Source: Halomicrobium zhouii
GTDB taxonomy: Archaea > Halobacteriota > Halobacteria > Halobacteriales > Haloarculaceae
Assembly (NCBI RefSeq): GCF_900114435.1
Contig: NZ_FOZK01000002.1
Coordinates: 186,001-250,000 of the forward strand
Direction of reading: 5' to 3'
Length of the DNA stretch: 64,000 nt
Each line of letters starts with the position of its first letter. Position 1 is the first letter of the stretch. This document shows positions 55,017 to 62,776 of the stretch, in pieces. The notes under the pieces were generated by a model. That model was not told the DNA's origin and made no database searches. It saw only the letters and a list, made by a program, of their open reading frames with translations. The translations under genes were made by a program, and so were the position numbers.

Positions 55017-55865
55017 ATGGAGAAGATACGGGAAGTCCACGTCGCGATGCTCTGGCGCGAAGTCGACCGGATACTCGAACCGGTGGCGGAGTACACGCCG
55101 GAGGTCGTCTACCTTCTGGAGCACGAACGCGACGACGTCACACACCCCGACTACCACGCTGACGTCCGCGAAACACTGGAGACGACGGTCCCCACCCTTC
55201 GAACGTGTCCGGTCGACCTGTTCGACATGTACGACGTGATGGGAGCCGTCACGACCATCGCCGACAGACACGCCCGCGACGAGGTCCGGGTGAACGTCAC
55301 CAGCGGGACGAAACGATCGGCCGTCGGCGCGACGATGGCCTGCATGGACGAGGGGACGGACGCCACGTCCTACGTCGTCGACCCCGAGGAACGATCGGTC
55401 GGGGCCGAACAGCCGCTCACAGCCGGCTACGACGGGGCGGCACAACTCACGACCTACCAGATCGATTCCCCGACACCGGACCAGGTCGCCTCGCTGGCCA
55501 TCATCGAAGCCCACGAGACCGACGCCAAGTCCGCGAAGAAACGCACCCTCCTGGAGGAGGGGATGCGCTACGGATTCGAATTCCTGGAAGGGACAGAGAG
55601 CCCGTCGAAAGGCGATTACAACGTCCTCAAGGCACGGATCACCGAACCGCTACGCGATCGATCGTATATCCAGATCGAAGAACGGGGCACGCGACACTAC
55701 CTCACACTCACCGACGCCGGCCGCCAGACACTCCGCGCGTTCCGCCACCGGGCAGAGGACGTCATCCAGGACCTCGAGGAACGCCACGTCGCGAGTGATG
55801 GTGACTCGCTCGTCGAGTTCGAGTTAGACAATCCCGTCGGTCCCCTCTTCGAAGACAGCGCTTGA
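55017..55865 (+). CDS. DUF6293 (HFX_2341-type) CARF-like regulator
   Basis: The 282-residue protein has an N-terminal Rossmann-like domain (~residues 1-140) with a conserved NVTSGTKRSAVG turn (~94-105), similar to the ligand loop of CARF domains, and a C-terminal winged helix (~165-260, ending with LTDAGRQTLRAF). CARF domains in CRISPR systems bind cyclic oligoadenylates; DUF6293 regulators are haloarchaeal proteins of this type outside CRISPR loci. Its ligand is unknown. No cas gene or CRISPR array is in the window. The stop codon coincides with the first bases of an IS200/IS605-type hairpin, so the present C terminus may have been set by an insertion. Confidence 0.7.
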   Translation: MEKIREVHVAMLWREVDRILEPVAEYTPEVVYLLEHERDDVTHPDYHADVRETLETTVPTLRTCPVDLFDMYDVMGAVTTIADRHARDEVRVNVTSGTKRSAVGATMACMDEGTDATSYVVDPEERSVGAEQPLTAGYDGAAQLTTYQIDSPTPDQVASLAIIEAHETDAKSAKKRTLLEEGMRYGFEFLEGTESPSKGDYNVLKARITEPLRDRSYIQIEERGTRHYLTLTDAGRQTLRAFRHRAEDVIQDLEERHVASDGDSLVEFELDNPVGPLFEDSA

Positions 55866-55895
55866 CATCCTCTCCGCGCTAGAGCGCGAGGATTC
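55863..55895 (+). mobile_element. Solitary IS200/IS605 (TnpB-type) end hairpin
   Basis: TTGACATCCTC (55862 onward) leads into two nested inverted repeats, ATCCTC/GAGGAT and GCGCT/AGCGC, ending in GGATTC. This is the pattern of the 3' end of IS200/IS605 and IS1341-type elements in haloarchaea and bacteria. No TnpB or TnpA frame is adjacent, so only an end remains, overlapping the stop codon of the DUF6293 gene. Confidence 0.5.
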
Positions 55896-55983
55896 ACTGT
55901 TTATCGTCTCCCCGGTCGATTCGTCGAAGCCACGTTCGTAGATATCTCTCGAACTCATTCGTTATCGCGGGCACCCGTCTACA

Positions 55984-56013
55984 GGCCCCGCACCCATCAG
56001 GGGCCAGAAAAAC
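55984..56013. repeat. 30-base repeat with GGCCCC/GGGGCC palindrome, copy 1
   Basis: A palindrome GGCCCC-N10-GGGGCC (55984-56005) continues as AGAAAAAC. Copy 2 at 57046 differs at one of 30 bases. The two copies flank the zinc-ribbon, small-protein and SWIM genes. Confidence 0.8.
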
Positions 56014-56103
56014 ACACGCGGCGCTGTCACGGTCTCGCTGTGGCTGGTAGTTCGGGAGACGACACCAGAAAGGGTGGATGGCAGCTGGTGGTACGCCCGC
56101 CGC

Positions 56104-56247
56104 TCACCGCGGTCGAGGCCCGCGCTGGTCGTGGCCGCCGACCGCCTGGCAGCGAGGACACGGCGCCGCACCGGGTTCGCTGGTCACGAAGGTGTGCTGG
56201 CAGCAGCAACACCGGAACTCGAAGGCGGGACTGCGTCTACTCGCCAT
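56104..56247 (-). CDS. Small zinc-ribbon protein (47 residues)
   Basis: An ATG at 56247 opens a 47-residue reading that follows the 67-residue gene, its start overlapping that gene's end by 11 bases. The middle shows two zinc knuckles, RCCCCQHTF and CPRC, spaced as in rubrerythrin-like zinc ribbons common in haloarchaea. It is likely a small metal-binding or nucleic-acid-binding protein. The C terminus is basic and Pro-rich. Confidence 0.6.
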   Translation of the reverse strand: MASRRSPAFEFRCCCCQHTFVTSEPGAAPCPRCQAVGGHDQRGPRPR

Positions 56248-56440
56248 CGTTGCTGGCGGCAATTTTGGCGCAATACTCGGTGGCTGCTTCGGCCGCGGAG
56301 TCGCCGACGCCGTCGACGTCGACACCAGTCTGTGTCGCTCGCCAGCGACCGTCGCGGAGTTCCTCCAGGATGACCGTCGTGAGATGGCGGCGTGACTGTC
56401 CGGACGACGTCGAGACCGCAGTGGATCGGTGTTCGGGCAT
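56237..56440 (-). CDS. Small conserved-type haloarchaeal protein (67 residues)
   Basis: From the ATG at 56440 this acidic 67-residue protein contains RHLTTVILEELRDGRWRATQ followed by a helix with AAEAATEYCAKIA. The strand-strand-helix layout with WRATQ resembles HicB-like folds, but the family is not certain. It overlaps the zinc-ribbon gene downstream by 11 bases; haloarchaeal genomes often hold such a pair. The larger frame upstream of 56440 is not protein-like. Confidence 0.55.
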   Translation of the reverse strand: MPEHRSTAVSTSSGQSRRHLTTVILEELRDGRWRATQTGVDVDGVGDSAAEAATEYCAKIAASNDGE

Positions 56441-56561
56441 ACCAGTCGAACCATCGATAGGGGACCAAAAAGTGGCCAGCCTAGGGTGGGGTGGAAGTGA
56501 AACTGACCGCCGTCTATGGATCAGTCTGAAACAGGTGGCCGTCGAAGGAAAGAATCTCCTG

Positions 56562-57017
56562 TCAGTCTCGTCGGTTCCGGTTCGGCATCGGTCGTCTTCC
56601 TGTCCGGACGCATTCCCAACACGGAAAGTCGTCTGGGAGGGCATCGCAATCGCAGTCAGCAGGTTCGCCGATGTCGTCGAGTCGGGATTCCTCCAGAGGG
56701 GACTCACCGCGTTGCGGGCGCGTCCCGCCATCCGCGAGTAACTGCACATCATTCGCGAAATCGAGGACTGAACGCCGGATAGCGACTGCGACTCTGTGTT
56801 TGCACGCGTGCTCGTAGTTCGCATCGGCAGGACAGGTACAGTCCACCGGAAGGCCGTCCTCGATAGTGACGAGGTACTCGTGGTCCGCTGGGACGGCGTG
56901 GCTGGCGTTTCGAACGCGGACGTCCGAGTCCAGCAGTTCGAACTCGAAGGCCTCGTACTGGGCACGTTTGCGGACGCGATTCGATACCGACAGTTCGTCG
57001 AGCGGGTGTGGAGTCAT
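56562..57017 (-). CDS. SWIM zinc-finger protein
   Basis: The 151-residue protein contains a SWIM finger (CTCPADANYEHACKH, CxCxnCxH, ~residues 60-74) preceded by a beta-rich stretch with HEYLVTIEDGLPVDC. A second Cys group near the C terminus (CDCDALP, CWEC) may bind another metal. SWIM domains bind DNA or proteins and occur in recombination and transposase-linked proteins; haloarchaea hold many stand-alone copies of unknown role. Upstream at 57046 lies the second copy of the 30-base repeat. It is the first gene of the cassette that continues with the 67- and 47-residue genes. Confidence 0.75.
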   Translation of the reverse strand: MTPHPLDELSVSNRVRKRAQYEAFEFELLDSDVRVRNASHAVPADHEYLVTIEDGLPVDCTCPADANYEHACKHRVAVAIRRSVLDFANDVQLLADGGTRPQRGESPLEESRLDDIGEPADCDCDALPDDFPCWECVRTGRRPMPNRNRRD

Positions 57018-57045
57018 GCGTTAATCCGCGAAGCCCGAATCGTGT

Positions 57046-57075
57046 GGCCCCGCACCCGTCAGGGGCCAGAAAAAC
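57046..57075. repeat. 30-base repeat with GGCCCC/GGGGCC palindrome, copy 2
   Basis: Identical to copy 1 at 29 of 30 positions (A to G in the loop). It lies 29 bases upstream of the SWIM gene start, so it may be in its promoter or leader. A weaker third copy is at 62887. Confidence 0.8.
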
Positions 57076-57193
57076 GCCGCCGACGTGCGAGCGGTGAAAC
57101 AGTGCAGTCGCTTCCAGAACGGGACATCGAGGAAGTAGGGTCCCCGGGACGCCCATCTCGGGAAGTCACTGGGTGACGACAGTGAATACGGCG

Positions 57194-58429
57194 TCAGGAC
57201 CCGACACGCGGGAGAAAGTGGCCGGTCTCTCGCCTGACCCCGCCCAGGAGAATCGCGGCCGCGACCAGTGGCATGGCCGCACAGCAGAGATACACCGGCC
57301 AGAAGCCGACGACGTCGACGACCGGGAGTGTGACGATGGGCCCGAACCCGCCGCCGATGTCCCCGAAGACGTTGTTCGTCCCCACGGCACGGCCCATCTC
57401 GCCGTCGGCGACGAGGTCACCCAACAGGGCCATCAGCGGTCCGCTGGTCCCGCCCTGACCGAGGCCGACGCAGAAGCAGGCAAGGGCCAGCGTCGCGACC
57501 GAGTCCGCGAGCGCGAGCAGGACGAACCCGACCGACGTGACGGCCAGAAACAGGAGCAAGACCGGGACCCGGGACTGGGTCCGGTCGCTGACGGAGCCAC
57601 CGACGTACATCGACAGCCCCGCCGTGACGACCGTGATGCCCATGAACAGGCCCGAGGAGCCCTGGGAATCGAAGCCGAAGACGCCGAGCTGGTTCTGGTC
57701 GATGAAGAGGACGAGCGTCGCGAACAGCGCGCCGACGTAGACGAACAGGACCGCGAAGTTCACCATCCCGACCGTGATCGCCGGGAGACTCGTGTTGACG
57801 TCCCACGGTCTGACCGACTGGTTCGCCTCGCCCTCGACGTGTGTCTCGGGCACGGTCGCGTACGCGACCACGCTGGCGAAGAACGCGAATCCGGTCGCGA
57901 CGACGAACGCGACGACGTTCCCAGAGAGTTCGCTGACGAGCCCGCCGAGGACGACGCCCGCCGGGAACCCGAAGAGGACGCCACCCCTGATGAGCCCCAT
58001 GTTCGACCCTCGCGAGCCACCGTCGCTGATGTCGTCGGCGATGGTGTACGCGGTCGCGAAGACGAGCGCGCTCCCGACGCCCCAGAGAAGCCGCGCCGCC
58101 ATGAACCACGCTTCGGGGAGCGGCGCGACCATCGCGACGACGTACCCCGACGTGGCGATCCCCTGGACGAACATCCCGACGACGAACGGTGTTCGCGTCC
58201 CGAACCTGTCCACGAGGCTCCCGGCCGGCGCGTTCGCGAACAGCCGCGAGAACCGGTTCGCACTCAAGATGAGACCGACGAGAAACGGAGAGATGCCGAG
58301 CACGGCACCGAGGTTCGGCAAGATCGGGAAGATCACGCCGCCGCCGAAGCCGATGAAGAACGTGCTGACGATGACCGCTCCGAGGACGAGCCGGTCCCCG
58401 TCTTCCGCCCCCGGGAGCTGCGTATTCAC
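57194..58429 (-). CDS. MFS transporter
   Basis: A 411-residue protein with 12 predicted membrane helices. The loop between helices 2 and 3 has the MFS motif A variant GSLVDRFGTRTPF (~residues 70-82), and a matching loop in the second half reads GGSVSDRTQSRVPVL. It has the size and layout of drug-efflux or sugar-efflux members, and the substrate cannot be told. The start is GTG at 58429. The opposite strand carries a long open frame made only of charged residues, which is a GC-driven shadow. Confidence 0.9.
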   Translation of the reverse strand: MNTQLPGAEDGDRLVLGAVIVSTFFIGFGGGVIFPILPNLGAVLGISPFLVGLILSANRFSRLFANAPAGSLVDRFGTRTPFVVGMFVQGIATSGYVVAMVAPLPEAWFMAARLLWGVGSALVFATAYTIADDISDGGSRGSNMGLIRGGVLFGFPAGVVLGGLVSELSGNVVAFVVATGFAFFASVVAYATVPETHVEGEANQSVRPWDVNTSLPAITVGMVNFAVLFVYVGALFATLVLFIDQNQLGVFGFDSQGSSGLFMGITVVTAGLSMYVGGSVSDRTQSRVPVLLLFLAVTSVGFVLLALADSVATLALACFCVGLGQGGTSGPLMALLGDLVADGEMGRAVGTNNVFGDIGGGFGPIVTLPVVDVVGFWPVYLCCAAMPLVAAAILLGGVRRETGHFLPRVGS

Positions 58430-58531
58430 GTTCGAGAGTACCGTTCCTGCGTCCCTTGAGCATGTCCATACCGATATTCCATCTCCAGTCCTCTGCCATC
58501 GCCTGCGCGGCCCAACTTTCCCGTCGCGTCG

Positions 58532-58759
58532 TTACTGTCGACCTTCAGAGACGGAGTCACGGCTCTCCAGGATTCGAGAGGATTCAGGGGATCGCCACGA
58601 ACGAGGGACGTAGCCGTGTGTCTCGATCACGTCGGCGTAGCCCTGAAGCAGACCGACGAGGACGAGTTCGGGAATGTCGTCCGCTGCCTGGGCGGCGAGC
58701 CAGTGTTCGAGTGACTGTGCAACCTGTTCGAACTGCTCGTCGTCGAGGTCAGTCGTCAT
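58532..58759 (-). CDS. Small acidic haloarchaeal protein (75 residues)
   Basis: The ATG at 58759 opens a helical 75-residue protein (DDEQFEQVAQSLEHWLAAQ, then VLVGLLQGYADVIETHGYVP) with normal haloarchaeal composition. The family is not recognised. A strong hairpin lies 29-53 bases upstream of the start. No partner is evident. Confidence 0.55.
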   Translation of the reverse strand: MTTDLDDEQFEQVAQSLEHWLAAQAADDIPELVLVGLLQGYADVIETHGYVPRSWRSPESSRILESRDSVSEGRQ

Positions 58760-58787
58760 ACGGAGTTTCGGGCGATGCCAGTGCAGG

Positions 58788-58812
58788 CTCGCCTGCACCC
58801 TTCGCAGGCGAG
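58788..58812. terminator. Strong 9-base-pair hairpin between two small genes
   Basis: CTCGCCTGC and GCAGGCGAG pair perfectly around a seven-base loop. It lies after the minus-strand gene 58887-59216 and before 58532-58759, so it could be a terminator-like or attenuating structure. No T-run follows. Confidence 0.45.
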
Positions 58813-58886
58813 AGAAACTGACGTCAGAACGGTCGCGAAAACACGTAATGATCAGTGGTGGGAAACAGCGACCTCGTCACCCTCGA

Positions 58887-59216
58887 TCACTCTAGCGACG
58901 ACTCGTCGACCGCGGCGTCGAACGCTTCGAGGTGGGGCTCGTCCGACAGCGCTGGTTCGACAGACAGCACAATATCCCGGAGTTCCTGGAGGATGGTCTC
59001 CGCCTCAAGAACTGGAATGCCTTCCTCACGGGCCATCACACGTGCCGAAGTCCGCGAACGAACGTAATCACGGGCGTACTCGACGGCCGTTGCGAGGCCA
59101 GCGACGCCGTTTCGATCACGATAGAGGCGAATGTTCTCGTTGGACTTGGTCCGGGCGAGTGCGATCAGCAACGTCGGCGAGATCTGGTCTGTGTCACTCC
59201 CGTGCTCGAACGTCAT
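58887..59216 (-). CDS. Hypothetical haloarchaeal protein (109 residues)
   Basis: The protein is acidic and helical, with a conserved-looking middle (YRDRNGVAGLATAVEYARDYV and MAREEGIPVLEAETILQEL). It resembles small DNA-binding or regulator-associated proteins in outline only, and I cannot name the family. The ATG at 59216 is the first good start; the region upstream is AT-richer (TGTATTATTCAGC, ~59226), consistent with a promoter. Confidence 0.6.
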   Translation of the reverse strand: MTFEHGSDTDQISPTLLIALARTKSNENIRLYRDRNGVAGLATAVEYARDYVRSRTSARVMAREEGIPVLEAETILQELRDIVLSVEPALSDEPHLEAFDAAVDESSLE

Positions 59217-59256
59217 CTCGATCTCCTGTATTATTCAGCTATTGACTTCCCTCAAA

Positions 59257-59445
59257 CTAAAAGCTAGAGTCTCGTCGTTGGGTACAACGTTTCAGGGCCT
59301 GTTCTTCTAAGGTTCCCTCGATAGTGCCGAGAATTTGCTCTGCAGTCCGACCGATGCTGCCGATTCGAACGTGGATGACGTCCGTACCAGTATCCTTCCG
59401 AGGCCGAGAAAAGCTTACAATTTCATCATCGAAAGATGTCTGCAT
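59257..59445 (-). CDS. Small hypothetical protein (~62 residues)
   Basis: A minus-strand reading with normal composition (DDEIVSFSRPRKDTG, then GTIEGTLEEQALKRC). A start at 59445 or 59454 would overlap the divergent membrane-protein start by a few bases, which makes one of the two doubtful. The family is unknown. Confidence 0.35.
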   Translation of the reverse strand: MQTSFDDEIVSFSRPRKDTGTDVIHVRIGSIGRTAEQILGTIEGTLEEQALKRCTQRRDSSF

Positions 59446-59692
59446 GCCTTCCATTTCGTCCCGTCCATCTGTGGGTGGTATCCTCCTGTTGGTACTGGTG
59501 AGTCTCGGTATAGAGTGGGCAACTCGACGCAGTACACTCTATCTTGACCACGAATTCTCGTTCGGTACCATTACCACGAGCGGCAGTGAGAGCATCGTGC
59601 TCGCGGTACCTCCCAGCATACTTTTCTTCCTCGGTGGATGCGCTTTCTTCTTCGCTTTTATACTCACAGAATCCTGGCAATCCATCGAGTGA
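59444..59692 (+). CDS. Small two-helix membrane protein (82 residues)
   Basis: From the ATG at 59444 the reading gives two hydrophobic helices (~residues 10-24 and ~50-75) joined by an acidic loop. It looks like a small haloarchaeal membrane protein of unknown function. The longer frame to 59324 is basic and overlaps the opposite gene. Paired hairpins follow at 59722-59760. Confidence 0.45.
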   Translation: MPSISSRPSVGGILLLVLVSLGIEWATRRSTLYLDHEFSFGTITTSGSESIVLAVPPSILFFLGGCAFFFAFILTESWQSIE

Positions 59693-59721
59693 GCATTCGG
59701 GATCGGACTGCGAACCTGAAA

Positions 59722-59760
59722 CTCCCACCGCTCGGGATTCCTCCGTGATGACGCGGAGGA
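59722..59760. repeat. Two adjacent hairpins (TCCC/GGGA and TCCTCCG/CGGAGGA)
   Basis: A short hairpin TCCC-N7-GGGA is followed by TCCTCCG-N8-CGGAGGA (59739-59760). The layout recalls the ends of IS200/IS605-type elements but could also be a terminator after the small membrane-protein gene. No transposase frame is adjacent. Confidence 0.35.
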
Positions 59761-59840
59761 GCATGTCAATCGCTGATGAAACGCGCCGTGGGACGACCTG
59801 TAAACGACGGCCCCTCTGTTTCGACGTGTTTCTCTTTCTG

Positions 59841-59975
59841 TCAGTTCACGATGCCTTCCGCGTCCAGTTCTTCCGACGGGAAGTCGCGGAGCGCCAAGCG
59901 GAGTCTCGCGATGGCCTCATTGCCCGAGGGTGGGTCAGCATGCGGCACGTCAGTGGAGGTATCGATCACAGTCAT
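59841..59975 (-). CDS. Tiny acidic protein (44 residues) coupled to DUF7344 gene
   Basis: The ATG at 59975 overlaps the DUF7344 stop (ATGA), and the reading runs to a TGA at 59841. The product has a normal acidic haloarchaeal make-up (GNEAIARLRLALRDFPSEEL), unlike random frames. It is probably a real co-translated small protein of unknown role. Confidence 0.5.
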   Translation of the reverse strand: MTVIDTSTDVPHADPPSGNEAIARLRLALRDFPSEELDAEGIVN

Positions 59976-60346
59976 GCTTCTGTCGGGAAGAGTTCCGAGC
60001 TATCTGTGAACCCGACCGCGTCGAAGGACTCTGAAAGGTTCACTGTCTCGTTTCGCGGGTCGTACTGGACGAGGCCGAACTCTTCCAGTTTCGGAACGTG
60101 GTTGTGATACAACGTCAGGTGGATCTTCTTCACCTCCTCGGGATCGACTTCGGATTTTGGAGCCTCCATTTCCAGGTGGGCAACGTCCGCGGCCAGATCA
60201 GCGAGTGCCAGCGGTTTCTCTGTGTCTCGCAGACAACGGAGGATGGAGCGGCGCCGTGAATGCGAGAGACACTCGTACAGCATAGAGATTTGCTCTTGCG
60301 TCTGTCGGGAAGTAGTCATCATCGATCCTATCGGTTCTTTCAGCAA
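59972..60346 (-). CDS. DUF7344-type winged-helix regulator
   Basis: The protein has up to 124 residues; the first Met residues (60346, 60322, 60319) cannot be separated by sequence. It contains ECLSHSRRRSILRCLRDTEKPLALADLAADVA and HLTLYHNHVPKLEEFGLVQYD, the classic DUF7344 wHTH pattern seen in many haloarchaeal regulators of the ArsR-like group. It is followed by the tiny 44-residue gene. The divergent or tandem Bat gene lies 44 bases upstream on the same strand, so both may belong to one regulatory locus. Confidence 0.8.
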   Translation of the reverse strand: MLKEPIGSMMTTSRQTQEQISMLYECLSHSRRRSILRCLRDTEKPLALADLAADVAHLEMEAPKSEVDPEEVKKIHLTLYHNHVPKLEEFGLVQYDPRNETVNLSESFDAVGFTDSSELFPTEA

Positions 60347-60390
60347 GTTTCACAGGGTTGTATGCACCACCCAACTATGGATTGGCTCAG

Positions 60391-61053
60391 TTATTCGTCG
60401 TCGGGATGACTCACCGTCAGCGCGTTCGTAATCAGGCCTTTGTGTCCATTATGCAATCGTTTTGAAACCGCTTGCTGGGATATCCCCAGTTCGGTCGCCA
60501 CGTCACTCATCGAACTCTTCTGGGGAAGGTCGTAATAGCCCAGATCGAGTGCCGTAACGAGCGTTTCCCGTTGCTTCGGCGTCAGGCCGTACTGGACGCT
60601 CGCCATCGGCTGTTTCTGTTCGTACAGGCGGCTGAGTTCGAATCGGATGCCGTTTTCCTCGCAGTAGTCCTGGAATTGCGAGACTTTCTTTCGGTTGTCG
60701 AACCGCAACTGGAGTTCCCATTGCTCGTCTCGCCCCGTCGCCTGGAGTATCGTCGCACCGATGTCCACGTACGCGTAGATGAGCGACTCGACGTTCTCCG
60801 TCCACTCGGCGCGGTAGAGGACGCTGCCTTCGATCCTGTCGACGAGTGTCGTATTCGCGACCGAGGAATCGTTCCGGAACGCATCCTCAAAGTCGGCTTG
60901 ATCACCGCCGCTCACCCAGAAATACGGCATGATCTTGTCTTCCATCGTGGCGACGACGCGCTCGATCTCGACGACCATGTCCGGTGCGGTGGTCAACGCG
61001 TGGTGGAGGGCGAAGTCCTCGGACGGGACTGTGAACTCGGCGATAGTACTCAT
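60391..61053 (-). CDS. Bat-type helix-turn-helix regulator
   Basis: The 220-residue protein consists of a Bat sensor-like N-terminal domain (~1-150, with RAEWTENVESLIYAY) and a C-terminal HTH_10 domain (LTPKQRETLVTALDLGYYDLPQKSSMSDVATELGISQQAVSKRLHNG region, ~155-205). Members regulate bacterioopsin and many other haloarchaeal genes. ATG at 61053 is chosen; the two residues before it in the longer frame add nothing. There is no PAS or receiver domain, so the input is unknown. Confidence 0.85.
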   Translation of the reverse strand: MSTIAEFTVPSEDFALHHALTTAPDMVVEIERVVATMEDKIMPYFWVSGGDQADFEDAFRNDSSVANTTLVDRIEGSVLYRAEWTENVESLIYAYVDIGATILQATGRDEQWELQLRFDNRKKVSQFQDYCEENGIRFELSRLYEQKQPMASVQYGLTPKQRETLVTALDLGYYDLPQKSSMSDVATELGISQQAVSKRLHNGHKGLITNALTVSHPDDE

Positions 61054-61307
61054 TGGCAAATATGTTCGACCGCTAACTAAAAGTCTCCGTCGAAACGGTC
61101 GGTGACTGTTTGTGTATCACCAGTATTGGCCGATAGATGGTCTCAGCCAGCCATCTATCGACGATTCTAGCGAATCCAACGATTCGATAAAATTTAGTGT
61201 GAAATGCCCGCATAGTAAGTACGCGTCTTTCCCCGTTTCGATGGAACAACTTCTCCTTCCTATCGTTCGAACCACGTCAAACTTGACGAGTTAGTCCCAA
61301 AATAGGA

Positions 61308-61318
61308 CAATCTTTAAT
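61308..61318 (+). promoter_or_regulatory. TATA-type promoter of the esterase gene
   Basis: ATCTTTAATG lies about 28-38 bases before the ATG at 61346, or 19-29 before the GTG at 61337. The gap 61060-61307 holds nothing else that is clear. Confidence 0.4.
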
Positions 61319-61345
61319 GCAATTTGACTGTAAAATGTGGATCGC

Positions 61346-62776
61346 ATGCAAGGGAATGGTGACGAAAGCGAAGCGAACGGGCCTTCTACTCGGCGAACGT
61401 TCCTCGGAGCCCTCAGTGCGGCAGGAGTGTTCGGTTTGGCCCAGACGCCGGCTTCGGCGACAGGCAACCCGCGATCGGCTGCTCCACCGCGAGGTGATAC
61501 GGACATCCCGTCGCTCGAGCCGACGAACGTCGAGCGGGTGAGCGAGTTGAGTGACCGGCTCCTGGAGTTCTCCTTCGAGAATCCACTCGTCGACCCGCCG
61601 CTCGAAACTGCGAACGTCCGGGTGTTACTCCCGGAGGGGTACGACGAGACAGACGAGACGTATCCGACGATTTACTTGCTCCACGGTGGTGGGAACTCGG
61701 CCGCGGCCTGGTCCGACCCGGACCTTAGCCCCGGCGAGATAGGCCCCGGCCCGGTACAGAACTACGTCGACGAGGACGTCGTCGTCGTCATGCCCGACGG
61801 GGGTGAAAACGGCTGGTACACTGACTGGTACAACGACGGTGACTTTGGCGCGCCGATGTGGGAGACGTTCCACGTCCACCAGCTCATCCCGTGGGCGGAG
61901 GACCGATTCCGACTCCGGTCGGAGCGAGGCGGCCGCGTCGTCGCTGGCCTCTCGATGGGGAGCGCCGGCGCGTTGCAGTACGCCGCTCGGTATCCCGACA
62001 CGTTCGCCGGCGTGTACGCGTTTTCCGGTGGCCCGTTCCCGATCGAGCAGTTCCCGTCTGGCTCGACGTTCGTCGACGCCTATGGCGACCCGTCCGAACA
62101 GGAGACCAGGGTCCGCGGCCTCAATCCGAACGAGCTGACCGAGAACTATCGAAATCTCCGGCTCTACATGGCAGTCGGCAAGGCCGAGGGCGCAAGTGGG
62201 CCCGCTGCCGAAATCGAAGCGATAGCGTACGAGAACTTCCTGACATTCGTGGAGAACCTGGACGAGACCGGGATCGACTACACGTTCGACGTCTTCCCCG
62301 AGGGCGTCCACGACTGGCCCTACTGGCAAACGTACCTCAAGGGGGTTCTGCCGGATATGATGGACGTCTTCGCGAGCGAGCCAGTCGATCCCAGCGGTTT
62401 CACCCACGAGACGATACTGCGGAACGTCGACATCTGGGACTGGCAGATCGACCGGGCGGACACAAACCGGCAAACCGCGGAATTTCTCAGACTCGAAGAC
62501 GTGACGTCGGACGGGCTGACGATCACTGGTCGCGGGAAGACGGTCGTCACGACGCCCGGCGACTACGAGTCCGGCCAGAAGTATCGGATCGATCGAGACG
62601 ACGGCGCTGCGACCGTGCGACCGAGGATGGTCCGGGCCGACGAGGATGGCTCTCTCACCTTCACCGTTCACCTCGGTCCCGCGGCCGAAACGGGTAGCGA
62701 CGTCGCCAATCAGCCCGAATCCGCGACGATCTCGATCGAACCGTTCGAGTGTGGTCGTTCGAACGGCCACGAATAA
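61346..62776 (+). CDS. Tat-exported esterase (antigen-85/esterase-D-like)
   Basis: The ~476-residue protein begins with a Tat signal (TRRTFLGALSAAGVFGLA). The alpha/beta-hydrolase body (~60-340) has LLHGGGN, the nucleophile elbow GLSMGS (Ser ~209) and a His in GVHDWPYW (~323), matching the PF00756 group (antigen 85, esterase D, feruloyl esterase). A C-terminal beta-rich extension (~350-470) may be a binding or wall-associated domain. It acts outside the cell on ester-linked polymers or small esters. The GTG at 61337 would add three residues; the ATG is preferred. Confidence 0.85.
   Translation: MQGNGDESEANGPSTRRTFLGALSAAGVFGLAQTPASATGNPRSAAPPRGDTDIPSLEPTNVERVSELSDRLLEFSFENPLVDPPLETANVRVLLPEGYDETDETYPTIYLLHGGGNSAAAWSDPDLSPGEIGPGPVQNYVDEDVVVVMPDGGENGWYTDWYNDGDFGAPMWETFHVHQLIPWAEDRFRLRSERGGRVVAGLSMGSAGALQYAARYPDTFAGVYAFSGGPFPIEQFPSGSTFVDAYGDPSEQETRVRGLNPNELTENYRNLRLYMAVGKAEGASGPAAEIEAIAYENFLTFVENLDETGIDYTFDVFPEGVHDWPYWQTYLKGVLPDMMDVFASEPVDPSGFTHETILRNVDIWDWQIDRADTNRQTAEFLRLEDVTSDGLTITGRGKTVVTTPGDYESGQKYRIDRDDGAATVRPRMVRADEDGSLTFTVHLGPAAETGSDVANQPESATISIEPFECGRSNGHE

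Noticed and set aside
57173-58459. 428-residue plus-strand frame opposite the MFS gene
   Set aside because: It is made almost only of Asp, Glu, Arg and Gly in irregular order and mirrors the transporter gene; this is a GC-rich antisense shadow.
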